Shown: positions 46,417-53,456 of the stretch, piece by piece | Layout: every line of letters starts with the position of its first letter | How positions within the stretch are numbered: position 1 is the first letter of the stretch | Assembly (NCBI GenBank): GCA_016215445.1 | Contig: JACRJL010000001.1 | Span: forward strand, 270,449 to 334,448 | Reading direction: 5' to 3' | DNA: 64,000 bases | DNA from: Candidatus Roizmanbacteria bacterium | GTDB taxonomy: Bacteria; Patescibacteriota; Microgenomatia; UBA1406; GWC2-37-13 | Made by a program: the position numbers and the translations under genes | The notes under the pieces: model-generated | The model's input: the letters and a program-made list of their open reading frames with translations, nothing else | What the model was told of the DNA's origin: nothing | The model's database searches: none

Positions 46417-47454
46417 TTAAAATTGTTCCAAGAATCTGATATCTCCGCTGTAATAATTTCTAATATCATCGAGTCCATATTTCATCATAATGACTCTTTC
46501 GATTCCAAATCCAAATGCCCATCCAGAGAATTTTTTTGGATCTATACCTCCCTCAGTCAAAACATTAGGGTGGACCATACCTGTTCCGCCAAGTTCCAGC
46601 CAACCTGACTTGCAAACTTTACATTTATTTTCATTTACTTTTGAAGTTCCTTTGCAGACAGTACAAGTGACATCAACCTCAAAGGATGGTTCCGTAAACT
46701 GAAAATGATGAGGTCTTAATCTAGTTTTTGTTCCTTTACCAAAATATTTTTCGGCAAAATAATCAAGAGTACCTTTGAGATTAGTGATATTTATGTCGAG
46801 ATCAACGCAAAGACCCTCAAACTGGAAGAACATCGGAGTATGGGTTGCATCCCAATTTGGTCTATAACACTTCGAAATATTTATCATTCTAATAGGAGGT
46901 TTTCCGACACGTTTCATTTCCCGATTTTGGCCATTCGAAGTATGTGGGGTCAAAACCATTTTTCCAAATTTTAGATTTTCAGGGAAATCAATATATGATG
47001 TTTCAAAATCGTCTCGAGCAGGGTGACCTTTAGGCATGTTCAAAGCTTCAAAAGCGCTATATTCCCAGTCAACCTCAGGATAGGAAACGCGGATAAATCC
47101 GATTTTTTCAAAAATTTTTGTGATTTCTTCAATAGCGAAAGAAACAATGTGAAGGCTACCTATTGGGAAAGTTTTTCCTGGAAGAGTCGAGTCAAAGAAC
47201 TTGTCTGATTTTTTTTCTGATAGTTCTTTTCTTTTTACTTCGATTAATCGAAGAAACGAATTTTTTAATTCGTTTACTTTTTTACCGTATTCTTTTTTTT
47301 CTTCTGTTGGGATGTCATTAATTTTTTTCAGAAAGTCATTTATGATTCCGTTTCTTCCCAAATATTTAATCTGTAGATTAGTCAATTCATCATTGTTGGA
47401 AATATTCTTGAGCTCGTTGTGAAATTCTTTATTTGTATCGTCCAAATTGACCAT
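46417..47454 (-). CDS. pheS: Phenylalanyl-tRNA synthetase alpha subunit
   Basis: 345 residues: N-terminal coiled coil (about 1-90) and class II core with 'LTPHTSNGQNREM', 'YRPNWDATHTPMFFQFEGL' and 'GWAFGFGIERVIMMKYG'. A four-Cys knuckle-like insert (CTVCKG...CKVCKS, about 262-280) is present. Contains near its 5' end the 16-bp palindrome also found around the TrpR-like gene. Confidence 0.95.
   Translation of the reverse strand: MVNLDDTNKEFHNELKNISNNDELTNLQIKYLGRNGIINDFLKKINDIPTEEKKEYGKKVNELKNSFLRLIEVKRKELSEKKSDKFFDSTLPGKTFPIGSLHIVSFAIEEITKIFEKIGFIRVSYPEVDWEYSAFEALNMPKGHPARDDFETSYIDFPENLKFGKMVLTPHTSNGQNREMKRVGKPPIRMINISKCYRPNWDATHTPMFFQFEGLCVDLDINITNLKGTLDYFAEKYFGKGTKTRLRPHHFQFTEPSFEVDVTCTVCKGTSKVNENKCKVCKSGWLELGGTGMVHPNVLTEGGIDPKKFSGWAFGFGIERVIMMKYGLDDIRNYYSGDIRFLEQF
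47238..47253. repeat. CTTCGATTAATCGAAG palindrome inside pheS
   Basis: Perfect 16-bp palindrome identical to the core of the intergenic palindromes at 61112-61131 and 61680-61697. It lies about 200 bases into the pheS coding sequence. Coincidence is possible but an exact 16-mer match is unlikely in 64 kb. Confidence 0.6.
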
Positions 47455-47475
47455 GAAGAAAATTATAGCAGAAGT

Positions 47476-47820
47476 TTATTTTACTTTCTCGACCACTTTT
47501 GCAAAGACTTGAGGATGTTCGCCGGCCAATTTAGCCAGAATTTTTCTGTCTAATTCAATTTTTTTCGCTGCTAATTTTTGGATAAACTGACTGTAAGTCA
47601 AACCCAAAGGGCGAACCGCCGCATTGAGTCTAATTATCCAAAGTTTCCTGAACTCTCTTTTTTTTTGTTTTCGACCGGTAAAAGCGTATTCTCCGGCATG
47701 GAGGACAGCTTCCTTTGCTTTCTGAAACTGTTTGTGCCTTGTCATCCAGTAACCCTTGGCAAGTTTAAGAACTTTTTTATGTTTCCTTTTGCTTTGAATT
47801 CCTGATTTAACACGAACCAT
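47476..47820 (-). CDS. rplT: Large ribosomal subunit protein bL20
   Basis: 114 residues, very basic N-terminus ('[13 protein letters not shown]') and the typical core '[21 protein letters not shown]'. Position between rpmI and pheS is the classical infC-rpmI-rplT-pheST order. Confidence 0.97.
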   Translation of the reverse strand: MVRVKSGIQSKRKHKKVLKLAKGYWMTRHKQFQKAKEAVLHAGEYAFTGRKQKKREFRKLWIIRLNAAVRPLGLTYSQFIQKLAAKKIELDRKILAKLAGEHPQVFAKVVEKVK

Positions 47821-47821
47821 A

Positions 47822-48025
47822 TCATTTTTTGCCCAACATTTTTAACAATTTTCTCTTATAAGATCCACTCACTGTATTCATTTTTTTCATGCGCCTTAAC
47901 CATTTTTTATTCTTTTTAGATTTTAAGTGGCGAAAACCCTTAGATCTATGAAGGACTTTTCCTTTTGCGGAAACTCTAAATCTTTTGACGGCGGATTTCC
48001 TAGTTTTTTGTTTATTTTTAGTCAT
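47822..48025 (-). CDS. rpmI: Large ribosomal subunit protein bL35
   Basis: 67 residues with '[25 protein letters not shown]', the bL35 signature. One base before rplT. Confidence 0.95.
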   Translation of the reverse strand: MTKNKQKTRKSAVKRFRVSAKGKVLHRSKGFRHLKSKKNKKWLRRMKKMNTVSGSYKRKLLKMLGKK

Positions 48026-48049
48026 AGTGAAGTTTCTATTATAACTTTG

Positions 48050-48586
48050 TTACTTCTTTTTTGCAACCACACTTCGGATCACTCTACCTTCAAACTTGGG
48101 AGGTTTGGAAACATTTACGTCGCCAAGAGCAGCTATATATTTATTTACTAAATCAAAGGCCATCTGCCTTTTACCCATTTCTCTACCCCTTAAAGTTAGA
48201 TTGATTCTGACCTGATGTCCATCGGCCAAAAATTCCTTGCCTTTGTTTTCCAATCTTGTCAAGTCGCCTTCAGCGATAAATAAACCAAGGCTGACATCTT
48301 TTGTCGTACTTTTCTTAATGCCTTTTTTCGCCTCTTTGGCTTTTTTCTCCTCCTGGTAGAGAAATTTTTTAAAGTCAATAATCTTTGCCACTGGAGGTTG
48401 AGCTTTTGGAGCGATTAAAACCAAATCTAATTCGGCTTCTTGAGCTTTTCTTAAAGCTTCTTCTTTAGTGATGACTCCTATTTGTTCTCCTTTTTCATTT
48501 ATAACCCTCAAGGTCGGAGCCTCAATCCTGAAATTGATGAAATAATACTTTCGTGGTTGATACCTTGGTCTATGAAAAGTTCTCAA
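48050..48586 (-). CDS. infC: Translation initiation factor IF-3
   Basis: 178 residues: N-domain 'NFRIEAPTLRVINEKGEQIGVITKEEAL', lysine-rich linker, and C-domain ending 'FEGRVIRSVVAKKK'. The start is TTG at 48586, overlapping thrS by 17 bases; infC commonly uses a non-ATG start, so this is kept. IF-3 controls start-codon selection, of interest where leaderless mRNAs seem common. Confidence 0.94.
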   Translation of the reverse strand: MRTFHRPRYQPRKYYFINFRIEAPTLRVINEKGEQIGVITKEEALRKAQEAELDLVLIAPKAQPPVAKIIDFKKFLYQEEKKAKEAKKGIKKSTTKDVSLGLFIAEGDLTRLENKGKEFLADGHQVRINLTLRGREMGKRQMAFDLVNKYIAALGDVNVSKPPKFEGRVIRSVVAKKK

Positions 48587-50321
48587 TTTGAGATTTTAGA
48601 TTTGAAACAAAATCGGAAATTGTAATTTGGCCTAAATCTTTACCTTCGCGGGTTCGGACAGAACATTTTCCAGTTCCCGCCTCTTTCTCTCCAATTATAA
48701 TCATATAGGGAATTTTTTGCAACGTTGTTTCCCTGATTTTTGCTCCAAGTGTTTTACTGTCATTATTGAGCTCGACACGGATTAACTCCTTTTTCAACTC
48801 TTCTTTAATTTTTAAGGCATAATCCTGAAATTTGTCTGAAATTGGTAAAATGGCGACCTGAACCGGTGCAAGCCATAGAGGAAAAGCTCCAGCGTAATGT
48901 TCGATCAAGAACGCAATTGTTCTTTCAAATGCGCCAAGAGAAGCACGATGAATTACGACAGGCTCTTCCTCTTGTCCTTCCTTGTTGATAAATCTGAGAT
49001 TGAATCTTTTTGGCATGACAAAGTCATACTGAACTGTAAAGGCCGTATCTTCCTTACCGTTGACGTTTTTCATTTGCACGTCTATTTTCGGGCCGTAAAA
49101 AGCCGCCTCGTTTTCAGCCTCAAAATAAGGAACTTTTTGATTTTTAAGGACGTCTCTAAGGATATTTTCGGCGAAGTTCCACATTTCATCATCTTTATAA
49201 TATTTTTTTGAATCTCCCCTTACTCCAAGGGAAAGTCTGTACCTATAATCTATTCCAGCCTTGAGTCCCAGAGCTTTATTGATGAAATCAATCAGATCCA
49301 AAACGCCTACTATTTCTTCTTTTGCCTGATTTTTTGGTGTTATTATATGGGCATCAGAGAGTAAAAATGTTCTTACTCTCATTAGCCCTGTTAATTCACC
49401 ACTTTTCTCATAACGGAATTGAGGTGAAATTTCAGCATAGCGGATCGGCATTTCGTGATAGGAATGGGGTCGAATTTTAAAAAGAGCGAAGTGGTGAGGA
49501 CAGGTCATTGGTCGTAGTATTAATTCCTCTTCATCCACGATCATTGGTGGGTACATCGTTTCCTTATAGTATGGATAATGTCCCGAAGTCCTGTAAAGAT
49601 CGACTTTAGCAATTGGCGGCGTGGAGACGTGTTGATAGCCTCGCTTTATCTCTTCATCAACGATAAATCTTTCCAATATTCTTTTTATAGTGGCTCCCTT
49701 GGGCATAAGTAAAGGTAAACCTTTCCCGACCAGATCGGAAAAAGCGAATAGATCCAAATCTTGGCCTAGTTTTCTATGATCTCTTTTTTTGGCTTCTTCG
49801 ATCATTTTTAAATGATTTTCCAATTCATCTTTTGTCGGGAAGACAGTGCCATAGATTCTTGTCAACATTTTGTTCTTTTCATCGCCTCGCCAATAGGCTC
49901 CGGCAACAGAAAGAAGTTTGAAATGGCGTAACTCTTTGGAAGGATTTTCTACATGACCCATCTTACAAAGGTCAAGGAAGTCTCCTGGATCGTTTGTTTG
50001 GAGTTTCTTTCCTTGCTTCGCAAATTCTGTCGCCATCTCTATTTTATATTTATTATCTTTGAATAACTTTTTCGCTTCGGGAAGGGTTACTTCTTTGAAT
50101 GAAAATCCTTTCCAAGTAGGAAGTATCTCTTTCATTTTAGCTTCGATTTTGGGAAAATCTTCTTCCGAAATATTCCATTTCCCCATATCAAAGTCCTGAT
50201 AGAATCCGTTTTCTATGGCAGGTCCAATGGCATTCAAAGCACCAGGATAAAGTTGTTTTACAGCGTGAGCTAGCAAATGAGCGCACGAATGTCTGAGATT
50301 GTCTAAATTTTGTTTGTCCAT
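48570..50321 (-). CDS. thrS: Threonyl-tRNA synthetase lacking the TGS domain
   Basis: 583 residues; begins directly with the editing-domain region ('NLRHSCAHLLAHAVKQLYPGA', HxxxH zinc/editing motif) and lacks the N-terminal TGS domain of E. coli ThrRS (642). The catalytic core has motif 2 'RYEKSGELTGLMRVRTF' and the anticodon-binding domain is at the C-terminus. Preceded by a Thr-codon leader peptide and terminator. A TAGAAT 7 bases before the ATG could be a second, attenuator-independent leaderless promoter. Confidence 0.96.
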   Translation of the reverse strand: MDKQNLDNLRHSCAHLLAHAVKQLYPGALNAIGPAIENGFYQDFDMGKWNISEEDFPKIEAKMKEILPTWKGFSFKEVTLPEAKKLFKDNKYKIEMATEFAKQGKKLQTNDPGDFLDLCKMGHVENPSKELRHFKLLSVAGAYWRGDEKNKMLTRIYGTVFPTKDELENHLKMIEEAKKRDHRKLGQDLDLFAFSDLVGKGLPLLMPKGATIKRILERFIVDEEIKRGYQHVSTPPIAKVDLYRTSGHYPYYKETMYPPMIVDEEELILRPMTCPHHFALFKIRPHSYHEMPIRYAEISPQFRYEKSGELTGLMRVRTFLLSDAHIITPKNQAKEEIVGVLDLIDFINKALGLKAGIDYRYRLSLGVRGDSKKYYKDDEMWNFAENILRDVLKNQKVPYFEAENEAAFYGPKIDVQMKNVNGKEDTAFTVQYDFVMPKRFNLRFINKEGQEEEPVVIHRASLGAFERTIAFLIEHYAGAFPLWLAPVQVAILPISDKFQDYALKIKEELKKELIRVELNNDSKTLGAKIRETTLQKIPYMIIIGEKEAGTGKCSVRTREGKDLGQITISDFVSNLKSQIENFS

Positions 50322-50328
50322 AATTTTA

Positions 50329-50334
50329 ATTCTA
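50329..50334 (-). promoter_or_regulatory. Possible internal -10 for thrS
   Basis: TAGAAT on the minus strand, 7 bases before the thrS ATG and downstream of the attenuator. It would allow unattenuated expression; it may instead be incidental AT-rich sequence. Confidence 0.3.
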
Positions 50335-50357
50335 AACTATTAAATAGATTGTAGCAT

Positions 50358-50408
50358 AAAAAAACCCTCCTCTTGGGAGGGATAATCTATGCTACAGGAC
50401 TACCCCTC
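50358..50408 (-). terminator. Threonine attenuator: competing hairpins and terminator
   Basis: RNA regions in order on the minus strand. Region 1: ACTACC within the Thr codons (50419-50424). Region 2: GGTAGT/GAGGGG (50399-50408). Region 3: CCCTCC (50376-50381). Region 4: GGAGGG (50365-50370) plus seven U (50358-50364). 1:2 pairs over 6 bp, 2:3 over 7 bp with one G-U, 3:4 over 6 bp with a 5-base loop. 3:4 plus the U-run is an intrinsic terminator and 2:3 excludes it. TGTAGCAT (50389-50396) and ATGCTACA (50350-50357) can also pair around the terminator. Confidence 0.85.
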
Positions 50409-50409
50409 A

Positions 50410-50451
50410 CTAAGAGATGGTAGTTGTAGTAAATTTAATTTCTTTTTTCAT
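50410..50451 (-). CDS. Threonine leader peptide (13 aa)
   Basis: ATG to TAG, encoding MKKEIKFTTTTIS: four consecutive Thr codons (ACT ACA ACT ACC) followed by Ile and Ser. TATAAT ends 6 bases before the ATG, so the leader peptide itself is predicted to be translated from a leaderless start. The ribosome stopping at the TAG would cover region 2 and let the terminator form; stalling on the Thr codons would free region 2 to form the antiterminator. Analogous in logic to E. coli thrL, but controlling a synthetase operon. Confidence 0.85.
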   Translation of the reverse strand: MKKEIKFTTTTIS

Positions 50452-50457
50452 ATTATT

Positions 50458-50485
50458 ATTATACTTCTATTTTTCGTCTTGTCAA
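50458..50485 (-). promoter_or_regulatory. Promoter of the thr leader/thrS operon (TTGACA-16-TATAAT)
   Basis: Minus strand consensus -35 TTGACA (50480-50485), 16-bp spacer, consensus -10 TATAAT (50458-50463), then 6 bases to the leader-peptide ATG. It begins 4 bases past the tRNA-Val 3' end. Confidence 0.85.
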
Positions 50486-50489
50486 ATAG

Positions 50490-50563
50490 TGGTCGCGACA
50501 GGACTTGAACCTGTGACCTTTTCAATGTCAATGAAACGCTCTAGCCAACTGAGCTACGCGACC
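50490..50563 (-). tRNA. tRNA-Val (GAC)
   Basis: 74-nt cloverleaf, acceptor GGTCGCG/CGCGACC; anticodon stem TTTCA/TGAAA, loop TTGACAT gives GAC. No CCA encoded. Upstream TAGAAT on the same strand is a possible -10. Confidence 0.94.
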
Positions 50564-50657
50564 TACCTTTACAATTCTACCAAAAATTTCAATTTTTTGA
50601 TCAATAAATTAGCCTCGAATTGTAGGTTTTTTAATATAGGACTATTTATGTAGTTGC

Positions 50658-50686
50658 TTGACATACCTATAGTTTTATGCTATAAT
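50658..50686 (+). promoter_or_regulatory. Full consensus promoter (TTGACA-17-TATAAT)
   Basis: -35 TTGACA (50658-50663), 17-bp spacer, extended -10 TGCTATAAT ending at 50686. The strongest promoter seen in the window; start near 50693. Confidence 0.88.
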
Positions 50687-50694
50687 ACTGTCAG

Positions 50695-50742
50695 ATCCTA
50701 AGGTTTTTCAGATTTTTCTTGAAAAGCTTTAGGATTTTTTTT
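50695..50742 (+). terminator. Terminator-like hairpin between promoter and ORF
   Basis: 16-bp stem (arms 50695-50710 and 50720-50735, two G-U pairs), 9-base loop, then a run of U to 50742; the ATG starts at 50743. It has the form of an intrinsic terminator at the very 5' end of the transcript, leaving about 50 nt of RNA if used. Either an attenuator, a separate small RNA, or a 5' stabilising stem that also hides the start codon. Confidence 0.75.
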
Positions 50743-51309
50743 ATGAGAAAAATAATCCTAATGTTAATGATTACAGGTCTGTTTCTCTTCAAAGGCGGAG
50801 CTGTTATGGCTGAATATCAAGCCGGTGGATCTGCCCAACTGTCTTTGTCGGTTAAAATCGCTAAAGAAGAACAAAAGGCTCAGGACCTTAAAAGAAAGGA
50901 ATTGGCTATAAAATCTGTTTTAAACCGTTATGACTCGCCTATGGCTGGAGATGCAAAAAGCTTTATTGAAACATGTACTAAATACAACTTAGACTGTTAT
51001 TTACTTCCCTCTATTGCAGGCTTGGAGTCTACTTTTGGCCGGTTTATTTGGCCTAATTCATACAATGCCTTTGGGTGGGCTCGTGGATACATGATGTTTG
51101 ATAACTGGGGAGAAGGTATTGATACAGTTGGAAAAGGCTTAAGAGAAAATTATATGGATAACTGGGGCGCTTTGGGCGTCTATGAAATCGGACCAATCTA
51201 TTCTGAAAGCGCTACTTGGGCTGTTAGAGTGGAATGGTTTAAAAAAGAATTTGAAAAAGAAGAGGAAAAGTTATCATTGATTTCCTCTGATTTTCCTGTA
51301 AAATTGTAA
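50743..51309 (+). CDS. Secreted lysozyme-like (glucosaminidase-type) protein
   Basis: 188 residues from ATG 50743. A TTG start 24 bases upstream would lie inside the hairpin and is rejected. Signal peptide about 1-22 (cleavage near AVMA|EYQ). Lysozyme-like domain: 'KYNLDCYLLPSIAGLESTFGRFI' with a likely catalytic Glu (LES) and 'NAFGWARGYMMFDNWGEGIDTVGKGLRENY'. A homologue is encoded at 52811 on the other strand. Probably cleaves peptidoglycan; the exact bond is unknown. Confidence 0.75.
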   Translation: MRKIILMLMITGLFLFKGGAVMAEYQAGGSAQLSLSVKIAKEEQKAQDLKRKELAIKSVLNRYDSPMAGDAKSFIETCTKYNLDCYLLPSIAGLESTFGRFIWPNSYNAFGWARGYMMFDNWGEGIDTVGKGLRENYMDNWGALGVYEIGPIYSESATWAVRVEWFKKEFEKEEEKLSLISSDFPVKL

Positions 51310-51313
51310 TCTA

Positions 51314-52183
51314 ATGCATAGCTACAAAGTTAAAAAACTTCCGAAAAATACCGTTGAAATCAACCTTACCATACCTACGGCAGACATTTTAAAAGAAAAA
51401 AATGAAGCTTTTTTGAGATTGCAAAAAGAACTGACTGTTGAAGGTTTCCGTAAAGGTAAGGTTCCTGTGCCAATTGCTCAAAAACATCTCTCCAACGACG
51501 CAATATATCAGGAATTGATGAGAATATTACTCCCAAAGATTTACGAAGAGATCTTGAAAAAGGAGTCCTTGAGGCCGATTATGAATCCAAAAATAGAGCT
51601 TATAAAAGCAAAAGAAAATGAGGATTGGGAAATAAAAATAAGCTTGGCTGAAAAACCTACAGTCGACTTGAAGGAATATAAGAAAGCCGTTAAAGAGGTA
51701 AAAGCTAAAAGTAAAAAAGATGACATTTGGGTGCCTGGTAAAGATAAATCACCTGGTGAGAAAAATCCAGAAGCAGAAAAAAGCAAGCTCTTAAATCCAA
51801 TCCTCGAGGCCATTCTCAAGGAAGTAAAGGTCGAGGTTTCTGATCTTATTCTCGAAGAGGAACTGAGCCATAGACTAGCTCGTTTAGTGGATGATGTCGA
51901 AAAAATTGGTTTGACTACAGACGCATACCTTAAATCAAAAAATCTTACCATGGATCAGTTAAAGACAGGCTTCCGTCGGGAAATTGAAGACACTTACAAG
52001 CTTGAGTTTTTATTGTCAGAGATTGCCGATAAAGAAAACATCAAAGTTGAAAAAGAAGACTTGGATAAGCTTTTACTTAATATAAAGGATGAAAAAGAAA
52101 GGAAAATAGCTGGAGAGAACAGCTATTACTACGCCTCGATTATAAGAAAGCAAAAAACCCTTGACTTCCTCCTTGCCCTATAG
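51314..52183 (+). CDS. tig: Trigger-factor-like chaperone without PPIase domain
   Basis: 289 residues. The ribosome-binding signature 'VEGFRKGKVPVPIAQKHL' is near residues 38-55, followed directly by the C-terminal chaperone arms (from about 115). The FKBP-type PPIase domain of normal trigger factors (about 430 residues) is absent, replaced by a charged linker (about 125-160). Should still bind the ribosome exit and nascent chains. Confidence 0.82.
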   Translation: MHSYKVKKLPKNTVEINLTIPTADILKEKNEAFLRLQKELTVEGFRKGKVPVPIAQKHLSNDAIYQELMRILLPKIYEEILKKESLRPIMNPKIELIKAKENEDWEIKISLAEKPTVDLKEYKKAVKEVKAKSKKDDIWVPGKDKSPGEKNPEAEKSKLLNPILEAILKEVKVEVSDLILEEELSHRLARLVDDVEKIGLTTDAYLKSKNLTMDQLKTGFRREIEDTYKLEFLLSEIADKENIKVEKEDLDKLLLNIKDEKERKIAGENSYYYASIIRKQKTLDFLLAL

Positions 52184-52189
52184 TAAAAT
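52161..52189 (+). promoter_or_regulatory. Promoter TTGACT-17-TAAAAT, leaderless
   Basis: -35 TTGACT (52161-52166), 17-bp spacer, -10 TAAAAT (52184-52189), then exactly 6 bases to the ATG at 52196. The -35 lies inside the end of the trigger-factor gene. Confidence 0.7.
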
Positions 52190-52195
52190 TCTTGT

Positions 52196-52807
52196 ATGCA
52201 AAAACCTGGAGCTAACCAAAAGTCCCAAACAACTATTCCTTATAAAAACCCTTTAGAGAGCCTTCGTGATTTAGGCACAAATACAGCTAAAAAAACCGCC
52301 GATGCTTTTGGAAAAATAGGTGGTGGTATGCTCGATCAGTTTTTTGGCGAAAATGATTCTGACGAAGAAAACGGTCGAGATTTATCAAGTCAAAATGAAT
52401 CAAAAAAAAGCCAAAAAAAGCAGGAAGCCAAGGTTTTTAATTACCAGGAATATTACGAGAATACTTTGGTTAAGCGCCAGATTACAGAGTTGACTGAACA
52501 AATAAAAAAGGAAATTGAAGCGATAAAGAGAGCCGACTCTTCTCTTATCCAAGACGTCAAAGATATACAAAAGCTTACAGTTGATCAACTACCGGAAAAG
52601 CCGGGGATTTATCACATCCGTTTCTTAGAAATTGTTTTAAGCATATTAAGAGTTCTTCGGGCAAAAGTCGGAGAATCAAGGACATGGTTACAGGCTTTAA
52701 TGTCACGAAAGAAAAAAAGAGGTTCTTTATTTGCCGCTCGCGGTAAAAAACAAGGTACGCAGTATTCACTTTCTCAGGAACTTCAAAGTGCCAGATCGGT
52801 ACAGTAA
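52196..52807 (+). CDS. Hypothetical protein with coiled coil, 203 aa
   Basis: Not recognised. A low-complexity Gln/Ser/Lys-rich start and acidic stretch (about 50-70), then a helical region (about 85-130, 'LVKRQITELTEQIKKEIEAIKRA'), a possible small domain 'LPEKPGIYHIRFLEIVLSILRVLRAKV' and a very basic tail. No signal peptide or membrane helix. Own leaderless promoter. Convergent with the lysozyme-like gene downstream. Confidence 0.7.
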   Translation: MQKPGANQKSQTTIPYKNPLESLRDLGTNTAKKTADAFGKIGGGMLDQFFGENDSDEENGRDLSSQNESKKSQKKQEAKVFNYQEYYENTLVKRQITELTEQIKKEIEAIKRADSSLIQDVKDIQKLTVDQLPEKPGIYHIRFLEIVLSILRVLRAKVGESRTWLQALMSRKKKRGSLFAARGKKQGTQYSLSQELQSARSVQ

Positions 52808-52810
52808 AGT

Positions 52811-53401
52811 TTATTCAAGCGCTCTAAGGAAAGTATTTACTCCATGAGCCCAGCTTCCCTGAGAAGGTGGCGTATACTTTTTCATAATTGCAGAAGCTGT
52901 TACAAGGCCTTTATCGATGTACTCTTTTTTAATCCCTTTAGCCACAGTTTCGATAGCTTCGTCATAAGAGTCAAATTTAGTCACAGTAGTTCCGTAAATC
53001 CCCCACCCCCAGCAGTTGTGGGAATCATCAGGGATAACTCGGCAAAGGTTGGATTCCTGCATGGCAATAGCAGGTAGGAGCCTGTAGTCAAACTGATAAA
53101 AATCAGAAACCTCAACTATCTTATCTGCCCAGTTATAAAGGGGTGAGTTATATTTTCTAAAAAAGGCTTTTAAATTGGCGGCACGGCCATCTGCTAAAGA
53201 AACCTCTGTATTGGAACCCTTATTGTTTATGGGTGCATTAGATGAATAAAACTGGCTATTTTTGTCCTCATTAATATCGCTTAAAATTTTTTCAATTTGT
53301 GCCTGTTTATCAAATACGGCAAAAGCTTTCACTGTCAAAAAAAAATTTATACCTGCTAAAAAGATAAAGAGCACAAAATAAATAAAGCCTTTCTTAAGCA
53401 T
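52811..53401 (-). CDS. Secreted lysozyme-like protein (paralogue)
   Basis: 196 residues. Signal/anchor about 5-28. Domain shared with the protein at 50743: 'FRKYNSPLYNWADKIVEVSDFYQFDYRLLPAIAMQESNLC' (Glu in QES likely catalytic), 'NCWGWGIYGTTVTKFDSYDEAIETVAKGIKKEY'. Five Cys-poor extracytoplasmic residues aside, the fold resembles glucosaminidase/transglycosylase proteins. TATAGT lies 6 bases before the ATG. Confidence 0.75.
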   Translation of the reverse strand: MLKKGFIYFVLFIFLAGINFFLTVKAFAVFDKQAQIEKILSDINEDKNSQFYSSNAPINNKGSNTEVSLADGRAANLKAFFRKYNSPLYNWADKIVEVSDFYQFDYRLLPAIAMQESNLCRVIPDDSHNCWGWGIYGTTVTKFDSYDEAIETVAKGIKKEYIDKGLVTASAIMKKYTPPSQGSWAHGVNTFLRALE

Positions 53402-53407
53402 AGTTTA

Positions 53408-53413
53408 ACTATA
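53408..53413 (-). promoter_or_regulatory. -10 element, leaderless (lysozyme-like gene)
   Basis: TATAGT on the minus strand, 6 bases before the ATG at 53401. Confidence 0.55.
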
Positions 53414-53442
53414 GTTGAAGCCCAAATATTTGTCAAATTACT

Positions 53443-53448
53443 TATAAT
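53443..53448 (+). promoter_or_regulatory. -10 element, leaderless (HD-domain gene)
   Basis: TATAAT, 8 bases before the ATG at 53457, divergent from the lysozyme-like gene across 55 bp. Confidence 0.55.
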
Positions 53449-53456
53449 GTTGACCT

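Noticed and set aside
50719..50742. TTG start for the lysozyme-like gene
   Set aside because: It lies in the loop and right arm of the leader hairpin; the ATG after the U-run gives a normal signal peptide.
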